Assembly (NCBI GenBank): GCA_947646735.1
Contig: CANTFK010000633.1
Location: 310,001 to 374,000 of the forward strand
Direction: 5' to 3'
From: Peronospora farinosa
Taxonomy: Eukaryota > Oomycota > Peronosporomycetes > Peronosporales > Peronosporaceae
Length of the DNA: 64,000 nucleotides
Made by a program: the position numbers and the translations under genes. A model generated the notes under the pieces. It searched no databases. It was not told the DNA's origin and worked only from the letters and a program-made list of their open reading frames with translations. Positions 32,593 to 42,850 of the stretch are shown here, piece by piece (position 1 is the first letter of the stretch; the number at the start of each line of letters is the position of its first letter).

Positions 32593-34150
32593 GCTACCGT
32601 TGAGTGCAGCCCGAGGACACTTAAGCTAACATCTTAGGCCACGAACATGTACTTGGCTCGGGTTCGTTGAGGACTATGTAGTCCGAGGAAATAGAAGAAC
32701 TCTAGGAGAAATTGCATGCCCGCATCAATTTTCTTACATAGCAAACGCCAGGATCCGTCATCAACGGAGAGACTCCAAATTAAACGAACTCCGGCGTTAC
32801 TGAAGGGCGTGGGTGCTTCTTTTACCGTACTCCTAAGGTGGATTTTGGTCAAATTGCAACAGTGGGGTAGCGGCATATACAAGCCACTTTTGGCGGAACC
32901 AACTCTTACAAAAGCCGCATTTCACTCAGAAACAATTGTTTAGCACATATTCATACCGCTTGGACCAGATTGTTAACAACATGAGCGACAAACTTTCGCC
33001 AAATCGGTTCCGGCGACCGTCCTGCATTATCCGTTACGATTGTGTCGATATTTCCAACCGCTCTCTTGTAGTTTCACTAAGATTGTCAAGAGTTATTTTG
33101 CGTTCTGGCTTACGTACTACTGAACAAACCAGTAGGTTGCTGTGCATAATCATCTACTATCCAGAATCGCAGCAGCTGACATGTTGTCTTGCAATATTCT
33201 TTTGACCATCAGAATGATTTGTAATACGACTGCTAGAACATGCGGTAACGCCAAATACCAAAGTATATGTATGTTAACGCGTTACGCGAGCCGTCTTGCC
33301 ACCAAAGTGGCTCAACTTCCGCATGCGTCGGGTTATCTCTCTTCTCTACATTTCTCTCTACTCTCGCCAGAGTCCATTAAGCGGCGCGCGCTATATGCGC
33401 CCCGCTGAAGGCCGTCCAGGCTGCACGAACCTTTGCACACCGGCAAAGGAGGAGCAGGTCTGGGGTCAGTCGACGGCAATGTCCAGCGGTAGGTTTCTTG
33501 CTTGGATCCCTTAAATGTCTATCTTGTCAACAGGTCTTACCCAGGGAGGGTCTCTTGTTGCTTGCACCGTGGAACAAAGGATTATGCGAGCGTACCTAAG
33601 TGAAGATGCCGGGACTTCGGGACTTCGGGCGTCGCGGCGTACATCGTGGCGGCTTGACTGGCGGCTGGGGGTGAGAGCGGCAAGAGAGAGGTGTGTAGAG
33701 GGAGAGAGGCCCGTCCTGAACTGACGGATACCGCGAAGCATCCGTCCAAGGCCCAACTAGCTTCCGGGAGGGCGTTACCCCAACCCGACCAGGATAAATA
33801 CCAGAGTATTATGCCAAAAACTAGCTGTTTCTGGCACATGTTCCAGCATCACGAAAAGTCTGCGACAGTCGCTCAGAAGATCCCGACTTTTAAAATTCTT
33901 TGCTGGATAGCGTTACTGATTCTACAGGCCTGTGTACTCATCGTTTTAGGTACTTTCTCTATAGAGCAATGATTGCGCGTGACGAGAATGTAACAACCAA
34001 TCGCGCTATTCTCGCTATGCCTACACAAGGTGCAATGCTGTTGCATCTTTGCTTCAACGCCACGCGTTTCTAAGCGGATGAAGACTTTTGGAGTAGATGG
34101 CGAATAATAAGAAACGAAAATGAGAGTCTGCATTGCCTTCTATTACATCC

Positions 34151-34212
34151 AAGGAAGTACAAGATCAATCTGCAACTCACATTATGTTTGCAGATTGATC
34201 TTGTACTTCCTT
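34151..34212. repeat. Perfect 25-bp inverted repeat with 12-nt loop
   Basis: Positions 34151-34175 are exactly reverse complementary to 34188-34212 (arm begins AAGGAAGTACAAGATC). No poly-T follows and no gene end is nearby, so a terminator role is not indicated. Confidence 0.9.
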
Positions 34213-35166
34213 GCTAAATTGTTTGTACATTTGCGAAATGATAAGAAGGTAGGCATGGCTCAGTACTAACCTTGTCGAAGGTAAATTGGCGTCTGACGTC
34301 GTATGCGTAATAGAACATGAGCATGCTATACTGGAGCAATCGTCACTGTAATAGCCGTCGACACAATTGATAAAATCCGCCAAGATACGTTCCATGCAAT
34401 TAGCAGTTCGTGATACAATGGTTGAAGTCGTACTGCAATAATTCTATAAAAGATGGAGCCCTACAAGTCAATCAGAATCTACTATATATCTTTACGCTCA
34501 TCAAAGATGACATTTTTCCAATGATCTCTTTTGTTTTATTGGTCCAAACGCTCATTTAAACAAGCTGGCGGAAATACTGCCACAGTAAGCCACTGCTTAC
34601 TGTCTTATTGTCGTTCTACTAAGCACGACCATAAGGCAACAAGAATTCATTGCGCAATTTCAACGTCGAAGACAGCAAAACTCTACATCGCCCAGCAGCA
34701 ATTACAAGAGATGCAGCCCCGGCGACATGTGGCTTTTCAAGTACAGAAGTAGATCTAAGTGTCGAAACAGCGAAATCGACGCATGCAAGCCATTGCCCCG
34801 CCACAATTGCAAACTGTGGGCCCCGCTACTGCAAAAGCACCGTAGCCCCAGAAGATAGCAGGGATAAGGTACAATTTGAGTTTCAAAGCTGTAAATAGCT
34901 GCGTTTCTACCGTTTGTCAGCAATTTCGGTTTGCCTTCCTGTTTGTACTGGCAGGCACATACGATTAAAAAGATGCAAATGTTAAAGACTTCTTGAACAT
35001 TGAAGTAAGCGAAAGTTGTGAAATTGTTTGTGTTATGGAACGGTTGACCATTCATACTTGCAAACACAAACCATCCAGATACGATGTTACCACCATCAAC
35101 TAATGGTAATGTAAGCATCCATACGATAGTGGGGTCTGTTGCCCTCAATGGTTATATGGTGCAAAG

Positions 35167-35549
35167 TTAGAGTGAGCGGCTCAACCGGTCAACTCCGTAG
35201 ATCTTGGTCGTGGTATTCGGGCGGCGAATTTTATAATACATATTGATAGTGTTGTCATCGAGCTCTTCGATCTCGTCGTCATCGGATTCATGAAGGCCTT
35301 CGTCTAATAAGCGGTCTAGCTCTGCCCTCAAACGCCCGAAGTCGATTCCATCATTTTCGTCCTCTTCATTCTCAACTTGCATCATAACGGTGGGATTCAC
35401 TGGAACCGGAGAAGTCGATGGCAAAGACGGCTGAGGATTATTGCGTGCATTAGTCATTTCTTCTTGGGCGTAAGATCGAGATAGCGCATGGGCAAGCATA
35501 CCGGATAGTGGGTCAAAATCAAAGTGATCTCGGTTTTTCGCGAAGGAGT
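35167..35549 (-). CDS. Short acidic hypothetical protein or 3' exon
   Basis: A 110-codon frame (ATG at 35499) can be extended upstream in frame to a possible splice acceptor (CCCTAG) at about 35550, beyond which a stop occurs. The protein part has a strongly acidic middle (ENEEDENDGIDFG and SDDDEIEELDD) and a basic C-terminus (YKIRRPNTTTKIYGV). No domain was recognised. It lies 135 bp downstream of the TMEM222-like gene on the same strand and could be a separate small gene or an exon of a longer transcript; no in-phase donor joining it to TMEM222 was found. It is taken as real because of its biased, protein-like composition. Confidence 0.4.
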
Positions 35550-35684
35550 CTAGGGACCGTTAGAACGGAATTGCAAGATCTCTCAATCATCAGCATAAGT
35601 CAATGGCTGTCAATCAGTATGTTTTTACACACCCGGTGAGGAACTATCACTGCTAAGTCTTAAGCAATAGCGTCCTGTACACCT

Positions 35685-36370
35685 TCAATATCTATTCTCG
35701 GATCGCACAATTGCCACCACTGCCAGCACCAATACGAACGGTGCCCAGGTCTTGATGAAACCCGTCATACTCACATATTTCCCTCGAAAAAACATCCAAA
35801 AGCAGAGCTGGACCATGTTCCAATGTTTACGCCCTGCATAGTGGGCGTGCTCCAGACACACGGCCACGTGGGAATGACAGTTGTCACAGCACAAATTGTG
35901 CATCCTCTTCTCGTACATCTTGCAGCCTACAGCCACCGCTTCATCCCACTTGGCAACAGCTTCAGGTTCCACTTTGCACTGCAAGTAGCGAGTGGGGGCA
36001 CCAAAGGCAAAAGCGTCGCGGCCAATAGTGTAGGGCCCGGCAAAGTCGAAGATGACCCTAGAAATTACGATAAAAGGATCATTTATGTCCTGTTCCACCA
36101 GCAAATAGGCTCATTCGCGGCTACAGCTTACCCTTTACTATCTGCAAGACCCAAATGCCCAATAAACGGCAAAAACCATGTGAGAATTGGGATGGGAGAC
36201 CACACGAGACAGAACGGGAAGCGATGCACTGACACGTCGATTGTAGCACATTGAAAGCCCCTGGAATTTCTGGAAGCAACAGATTGGCTAGAAGATAGAA
36301 GTAGGTCATCATCGTTGATAGCAAGAGATATCTCGTCGCATGGTAAAGGAGCTGTGATCATAGAAGACAA
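35685..36370 (-). CDS. TMEM222: TMEM222/RTE1-family (DUF778) membrane protein
   Basis: Two exons (36370-36132 and 36057-35685; 74-bp GT-AG intron) give 203 residues. Family landmarks are HRFPFCLVWSPIPILTWFLP (about 50-70) and GHLGLADSKG. Across the splice come VIFDFAGPYTIG and then the hallmark KRMHNLCCDNCHSHVAVCL (about 130-150). The C-terminal membrane part is FRGKYVSMTGFIKTWAPFVL. All the conserved Cys and His residues are present. Members include human TMEM222 and plant RTE1, which acts at ER/Golgi membranes on ethylene-receptor conformation; oomycetes have no known ethylene receptor, so the role here is unknown. The start ATG at 36370 lies 144 bp from the divergent WW-domain gene. Confidence 0.88.
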
Positions 36371-36514
36371 GGTCGTCGTCGTCGTCTCCGGATCCCTAAT
36401 TTTGTTAAAACAGTACTATTAAAATAATTAAATACTAATATTTCGTCGAGCAAATATTATTCTACTAAAAAAGGCGCCAGAGTTTGCTTAAAAAGATTTT
36501 CATTTTATCCAATC
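36371..36514. promoter_or_regulatory. Putative bidirectional promoter, TMEM222 / WW-C2HC gene
   Basis: 144 bp between divergent starts, strongly AT-rich in the centre, with a GTCGTCGTCGTC microsatellite at the TMEM222 side. Role inferred from geometry. Confidence 0.5.
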
Positions 36515-38365
36515 ATGTTCTCGCATTTGTCTAATCAACATCAAATTAAGGTGAAAATGCAAGACATCGGTCCTAAGTCGCTGTCTGGTTCCGTATCACA
36601 TGCACTAGATTCAGTCATGACATCGCAGTCAGTGGGTCAAGAGCCTGATAGACATGATGAGGATGTTATGGAAGAAGACGAGCTGAAAAGGTGCAGTTGG
36701 CCTTCTACAACGTCCCACAAGAGCGAAGAAGAGGACGAGCACGACGGGTGGATGACTACACCGTTGTCTACAGTAGCTGGACATCGACACGTGCATATCA
36801 GATCGGAAGATATGACAGAAGAAGATGAGGTGGACGTGGAGGCTAATGTACGAGAGGCTCTACGGCTTTTGGAGGACTGTAGAGACCATGAGGATGAGGA
36901 GAGCGAGGGAGAACAGGAAGTAGAACAATGGAGAACAGGGCGAACGGAAAGTAGCTATCTGGATTTTGTCCATGAAATGATGGAGGACAGATGGACATTG
37001 GGGGATCGAGACAGACTGTATACTTCTCATTGGAGATTATCAGAAGGACAGATAGGATCGGAGAAAAAAGCGATAAAGGAGGAGGATAATAGCGAGGAAG
37101 AGAACTATAAAGAGGGAGAGGAGCAGATATCATACAAGGAAGCCTATACGACAGCCTATAAGGACAGGGGTGAGGATGAGGAGGAGAAGGGTCAGGAGCA
37201 GGAGGATGAGTGGCAGGAGGCCTACACAGCAAAAGGTCGAGTGTACTACTACAACCGACGCACACGCGAGTCATCGTGGAAAAAGTATGTGTGTGTAGTG
37301 TAGTAGGCTGCAAGCAGATGAAAGTGTTAATGTTGTTGGTGGTGGTGTAGGCCTGATCAATTCAATTCGAGCTCGAGTCAGCCGCAATCAGCGTCTGCAG
37401 CTGTTGAAGAGAAGTCGGTATTGTTATCTGCCGTTTCAACTATGGAACGCCAAGCAACTTTGTTTTGCTGCTTTTGTGGCAAGCAACAACCGTCTGATCA
37501 AATAGCTGCGCACTTTCGAGAATGCGCGACGGTGAAGTTCCACAAGCAGCGCTTGTCTCCGCTATACCTCAGCTTTGAACGTGCTCTTGGGTTAATGTCC
37601 GAGGATGCCACTCTGCGATCGATACATTATGCTTCGTCATTTCCAGATCCCACGCCTCATGGAAGACCAGGTGCTACATCGATGCAAGATAGTCTGTCGT
37701 TGCTTCGTCCCAAACGTCGCCTGTCCAGTACAAGAAAGCGGAGCTCCACCGGGCACACACCACAGAAAAAACTTGGCACCCAAGACCACGTATTTAGTAC
37801 AACGGATTGTCGGTCAAAGGAGACACCTGACCAATGCACAAGGCAAGAAGTCGACCCATCTTCGGCACGCCCAGCTCCGGACATTAAAGTTGCCAAACGG
37901 GAAAAGCATACTGACGCCAAAGAACATAACTCACAGTCGACACACAGCGTTTTTGTGGCAGAATCAGCGGCACAACACACGGAGACCTGTCGGTACTGCA
38001 GCCGGGGCTTTGCTAAAGGTCGACTTGCTAAGCATGAGGTTGTTTGCCCGCGGGTGTTTGGCCACGAAGGCTTTCGGGGGCGTGGAACCCCAGCAAGCCC
38101 GCTCTCCATTTCTTGTCCGAGGAATGCCCGAGTCGGAACACCACCAAGATCTGCGGGATCCATGACAGCCAGTTTGCACAAGTCGAAGAACCATACACTG
38201 CAGCAAAGCTTTAAGAAACACCAAGCCACGCTTGTGCTCTGCCCATGTTGCCGTCGAAAGTTTGCGCCCTCGGGTGCGCAACAACATATTGCCATCTGCA
38301 AAGGGGTCCAAAACCGCCCTAGGAATCCTATCCCGTTTCTTCGGGACTATGCTATTGTCGGCTAG
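36515..38365 (+). CDS. WW-domain protein with three C2HC-type zinc fingers
   Basis: Two exons, 36515-37284 and 37351-38365, with a 66-bp intron (GTATGT...GTGTAG), give 594 residues. The splice lies inside the WW domain and supplies its final proline: EDEWQEAYTAKGRVYYYNRR, then SSWKKPDQ at about residues 237-262. The first 230 residues are highly acidic (Glu/Asp-rich). The second exon holds short C2HC fingers: LFCCFCGKQQPSDQIAAHFR with a following C, TCRYCSRGFAKGRLAKHEVV with C, and near the end LCPCCRRKFAPSGAQQHIAI with C. Each is C-x2-C-x12-H-x3/4-C. WW domains bind Pro-rich peptides; the fingers resemble zf-C2HC_2 units of cilia-associated proteins. Function unknown. Without splicing the WW domain would lack its proline, which supports joining the two frames into one gene. 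Confidence 0.72.
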
Positions 38366-38967
38366 CTGAACTTTACTGTTTTGCGAAAGACTACTATCGA
38401 TTATTGCGACTACGGTACGTGGTCATTTATTTGATAGAGATACTGATTAATGCAACATCATTGCTCAATTCTTTGATTTTTGGGCCGTGGTTCACATTTG
38501 ATTTTAGAGTACAAACCTAGTTTTGGTTAGACTTCTCCAGAATCTCCAATTGAATTTCGGGTAGGTGCAACACCTTGAAGTAGACATTAACGGCATGTGC
38601 GACCTTCTTCGCCTTGAGGTAGTTTACACTCGCTTCGCCGTGCAAGTCACGCTTCTTGATAGAGCAAGTTATGACTAGTATTCCTTCCTACGACCTGTCT
38701 CTCTGAGCGTGCGTGTGGATACGGATGTCCCTCAACGTGGATTGGTGTGATTTTCCTCACCTCTCCTAACATCATAGGGAGGTGAAAGAGCATTTAACGC
38801 AGGGACTTGGTGAACAAACCCTGGCCAACCTCTTGTATTGTCCTCCTGAGCAGCATGTTGCTCAGTTAGAGCAATTTGAGGCGTTTGTGCTCGGACAGCG
38901 TTGAAACGCGTCCGAGGCAAACAGCCAAGCCACGGCTGAGTCTATCAGTAAGACTCAGGATGAGCTT
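38366..38967. other. Transition from genes to retroelement block
   Basis: No gene seen. The gypsy gag relic may begin within its last 200 bp. Confidence 0.4.
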
Positions 38968-39850
38968 TTGAGTGGGCAAGCTCGGATTGAGGCGCTTAAC
39001 AGGACTGTTGAGACGCTCTCTGCCCGGTATAATCGGCCAAGGCCCATTCGGATGGACATTCCGAAGTTTAATGGGACTGCCCCACATACGATTGTACACC
39101 GGCTTTTAGCCGTAGAGCAATGCTGTATGGCGCAGCTCATCGAAGACAACACCAGGTGGTGTCGTATGCCATGTCAATTTTGCGTGGCAATGCGTCAGAG
39201 TGGGCTTGCTCTGCGCTTATGGCAAACGCTGATGCGTTTCCATCATGGGCAATCTTTTAAGTCAAAGATTCGTGCCATGTACCATCCGCCTAACAATGAA
39301 GAATTACTTCAGGCGCGCTTCTTTGGAGCACGACAGGCGAAACGATCTCTACAAGAGTATGTTCAGGAGATGCGTTCGCTGTTCGCGTCCATTAATATGG
39401 GTCCGATACCGGAACACATTAAGGTGCCTACGTTCATGAACGGAATACGGCACGGCTCCTCGTGTCAGGCCCTTTTTAGAAAGGTGCCAAAGACGATGGA
39501 AGAGGCAATTGATATTGCCATGGCTGAGGAGCAATTACAGCAGTGCCTCGGCGACAGCTTATTTTAAGCCGTCGGTCAAGAAGTCGGATGCCGCTTCAAT
39601 GGAGCTGGGCATTGCAGACGTTGTCTGCTACAAGTGCGGTAAGTGAGGCAACATGATGGCTCGCTGCTAAGTCACCCAGAAAAAAGGCTCCCTACCGAAA
39701 GGAGGTGCGAAAAACCAGCGTGCACGACGCACAGGTTCAATCCCTGCCCAAGATGGGTCGGGAAATGTGGGAGCGCAGTAGGGGCGGGATGCCCTACCGT
39801 CGCGGACTCTGGAGCTACCCCTAAGTTCAGAGAGATCGGTAAAAATGGGT
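38968..39850 (+). pseudogene. Ty3/gypsy gag relic
   Basis: The 199-codon frame at 38968-39567 contains the Retrotrans_gag pattern: RMDIPKFNGTAPHT, then QSFKSKIRAMYHPPNNEELL, QEYVQEMRSLFASI and a C-terminal helix. After a stop, a damaged zinc knuckle continues in another frame at about 39620-39670 (VVCYKCGK, a TGA, GNMMARC). A gag-tail-like stretch follows to about 39850. The usual knuckle His is not evident. The relic is probably the 5' part of the element whose protease lies at 41008. Confidence 0.7.
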
Positions 39851-40139
39851 AGTATAGTCTTTGAGGTTCCGAAAGGTCGGGCATCAACTCTTTTGGTCTA
39901 TAGCGCTCTAGTACAAGGCTACGACTGTGGTGAAGTGCTGTTTTTGCGATATGGGGACCCCAGAATCCAGTTGAATTCGGCGTATAGACCGTGGGTCAGG
40001 GAAAAGAGATCAGAGAGACAGGGGTCTCGAAGGGGAGCGACCGTTGGCGGAGAACAATCTGCAGGACCCAAAGAAGAAAAATCAGTATCAGGGTACTGGT
40101 TAACCGGTATGAAGGGAGTTGATCACGGCTCTTCATTGA

Positions 40140-40305
40140 TCGACCCGGCCCCTCGTTGGTAGGCCTGGGTCCCCCATCGGTCAACCCGGTCCCTCGTTGG
40201 TAGACCTGGGTCCCTCTTTGGTCGACCCAGTCCCTCATCGGAAGACCTCGATCCCTCGTCGAAAGACCCGGTCCCTCATCGGTCGGCCTGGGTCCCTTGT
40301 CGTTC
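40140..40305. repeat. Degenerate 20-21 bp tandem repeat
   Basis: About eight diverged units of the type GACCCGGTCCCTCGTTGGTA, alternating with ACCTGGGTCCCTCnTTGGTC. It lies within decayed gypsy sequence. Confidence 0.75.
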
Positions 40306-40480
40306 AGCCACTCCTGACCAGTTTACACAAGGATCAGACCAGCCGACGCAAGGAATCAGAGCTTTAGGCAAGGATAGAGTAAAGGAGTTTAAAGGATAGG
40401 ACTATATTAAATACTACACAATTTGCGATCTACGCGGCACGACTCCTTCACTTAAGAAGAAGTTGCTCTAAGTTACTCAC

Positions 40481-40972
40481 TGTTCCGGGAAGGGATATAT
40501 TTTGGCCCCCGTTGAAGACAGTTGTGTAGCGAAGTTCAAGTGCGAACAAAGCTCCACGATATATTTGGCCTGTGAGCTCGTTCGAGTAGCAACACCCCCC
40601 CAAGACCCGCTATCGGAAGCGGCCTCCCTTACCTCACGGTCCGGGAGCAAAGTAAAGGTCAGGTGGTTGATACCCCTGAAACAAGAAGGAAAAGGCCAGG
40701 GATAAGCACCCTGAAGAATTTGGCTGCTAAGTCCACTCTCGACAAGGTCGATCAAGTGGTCACCTACCGGCCCACCGAGTGAAGCATATCCACTCGAGGC
40801 CCCCCAGGTCTACCTCCCTCAAGGCAGACGTCTACATCCTCACCAAGTCTTCCGAGGAGTGCAACCCGCCAGCCGACGGGTACACAAGGTGAGAGAAGGT
40901 CCATACACGGCATCGGGGTACCCCCTCCGACAGTCGTCAGTCCGGCACAGTGAGTGGTTTGGGGTCTCATCA
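40481..40972. repeat. TG...CA repeat, about 0.5 kb, copy 1 (LTR-like)
   Basis: Begins TGTTCCGG and ends GGTCTCATCA, 492 bp. A diverged second copy occurs at 55983-56073 plus 61445-61855, interrupted by a copia element. TG/CA ends and length fit a solo LTR. No target duplication was visible, so the edges rest on the two-copy comparison. Confidence 0.6.
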
Positions 40973-41007
40973 TACAATTTTAAGAACTCACTTCACCACA
41001 TGAACAA

Positions 41008-41250
41008 AAGATGACCCTTCTCGTTGATTCGGGTGCATCACAGAATTTGTTAAACTCGCGGCTCCGAAAAAGTGTTCGGCGAGTTATGAGTCGCTTTTCC
41101 AGGATGGCAAGAGAGAAGAGGCGACCGTTCGTTTAGCGAACGGCGCGCTCGTTAAATCGGAGGGAGTTCAAGTCACTAAAGCTACAGTTGATTGAGATCT
41201 TCGACTCAAAATGAGAACTGATTTTTATTTTGCGTTAGAGATTTTATAAA
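41008..41250 (+). pseudogene. Gypsy aspartic protease relic
   Basis: TLLVDSGASQNL at the start carries the catalytic DSGAS motif. After a frame change, VRLANGALVKSEGVQV follows, the second conserved protease strand. Stops and frame changes make it inactive. It follows the gag relic at 38968, from which the 0.5-kb repeat separates it. Confidence 0.65.
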
Positions 41251-42668
41251 TAATCCTGCTTTAAGTACCCTACACTAGATCTATTACTATAATAGTAAGT
41301 ATAGTATGCCATCGTCTGTATCTGGATATGAAATTTTCCAATTATCAGTGTATGTTGTACTTTTTTAGTACTACTGTATCAATCATGAGACTGATACCGA
41401 TAGTATAAGGTATAACTAATACCTTATAATATCACTCATCTATAATACCCTTTTGTAAATGGATCGGTATTAAGAATGTATGATATGCAATATAGAAACT
41501 TCGAATGTGATCTACTTTCGGTTTGATGTTACAACCGTCTTGTAATCCCAATACACTATCCCATTCCAGACTGACGTTACACATAACGTCAATTGACACG
41601 TTGCCTCCCAGAGTTTTGCGAAGTGTACAAACATCGAACGGTTCTTCAAAGTACCACGCACATGACCACGCCTCGCATGTAGTCCGAGACTCTTAACACC
41701 TCCTTAGAGTAAATTCGTGAAGATATAATAGACTACGAGAGCGACAAAAACTTCATGGATGACAAAGAGGCTAAGAATAGATTTGCTGTTGTATATGGTG
41801 ACTCTCTTCATGAATTGGACCCATATAAACTAACGTGGTGTCGCTGACACACTAACTAATATGAGCTTATCGCTTGGCGAAACGTCCACTTTTGCGAACA
41901 CGAGTTCGCTCGACGAGCAAACGGCACAGCAGTTGCAAGCAAAAAAAGCTCTACACTCCAAGCAAATGTCACGGAAAAGCTCAAATAGCATCTAGACTAT
42001 GTCTTTGAGCCATGATTCGAAGAAGAGCGTCTTAAAGATGCCACTGGGCATTCGCTGGACATGTTATCCATACGACCGGAGGCTACTACGCCCGAGGAAC
42101 TCGCTGCGCGAGCGGCTCATCGCCAAAGTTACCTAGAGCCAGTTAAGATTACCCCAAGGCAATACAAGGCACACCTGATAGGCAAGCACCGGGTTCTTCC
42201 TTCCCTCCTATGAAATGAGCTCATATCTTACTAACTGCAGGTGATTTGAAGATGAAGACGATAGCGCCTTTGTCCACTGGGCACATTATGTGCGGCGTTT
42301 GAGTAGCATGTGGACTCTTCGCGCAAGTGCCAGTGTGGCAGACGTTCGTCTGTAACGGAAGATGCGTCAAAAATGCGCCAAGTTAAGGGCCCGAGGCCGA
42401 TTGCGGAAATAACGAGTGCGCTATGCGCCAGATATTCGAAATATTAGTTCTTCGGCTACGACTGTATCCGTGATATTCACAACAGGCCCCATCCGTGAGC
42501 TCGCCCACTCCCATCGCTAATGGTGAGTAGCGCCATCACCAACAGGTTGGCCCTGCGCACGACGGTTACAAACGTACACGGCAAACGAGCAATTTAAGTT
42601 TTAATTCCCATGAGTTCCACGACCCAAGGTATCCCCACCACTTCACCTGATTTTAATATTGACCGTGA
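41251..42668. other. Decayed repeat-rich sequence
   Basis: AT-rich part (41260-41500) with many small dyads such as GGTATAACTAATACC, then gag-like but unassignable scraps (41860-42500). No gene. Confidence 0.4.
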
Positions 42669-42850
42669 TGTAACGGGCCACATTGCATATATAAAGAGAA
42701 CGAAGCGGACGACGCGGTCAAACTGGGCTTCCCGCGCGTCATTAATGCGGTTGACTTGCCCTGCAAAGGGCTCCGCCCGTGCAGTGGTTAAGCACCGACC
42801 TGATGACTCAACGGTCACGGATTCGATACCCGCTCGTGCAAGACTTATCA
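42669..42850 (+). repeat. LTR-start fragment followed by tRNA-like (SINE-like) segment
   Basis: 42669-42695 matches the beginning of the LTR at 47627 (GGGCCACATTGCATATATA shared). Downstream, 42775-42840 has a box-A-like AGTGGTTAAGC and a box-B-like GATTCGATACC at about the spacing of a tRNA. The arms do not fold into a proper cloverleaf, so at most this is a tRNA-derived SINE remnant. Confidence 0.3.

Larger units (their letters stand above)
32304..35166. other. Gene-poor spacer with hairpins
   Basis: No gene recognised in 2.9 kb. A locally GC-rich patch (33360-33790) stands out from the AT-rich surroundings but encodes nothing recognisable. A 148-codon minus frame at 34702-35148 has hydrophobic stretches yet no family. 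Two hairpins are listed separately. Confidence 0.4.

Noticed and set aside
34702..35148. 148-codon frame with hydrophobic segments
   Set aside because: No family motif, no splice context and a region otherwise devoid of genes.
37657..38301. 214-codon minus-strand frame
   Set aside because: Shadow of the C2HC-finger exon, whose sense motifs are clear.
39676..39750. tRNA-like GGTTCAATCCC box B
   Set aside because: No cloverleaf can be formed; the stretch reads as the tail of the gag relic.
40764..40973. Minus-strand frame similar to the one at 61644-61856
   Set aside because: Similarity follows from the two copies of the 0.5-kb repeat; the frame differs in indels and shows no coding constraint.
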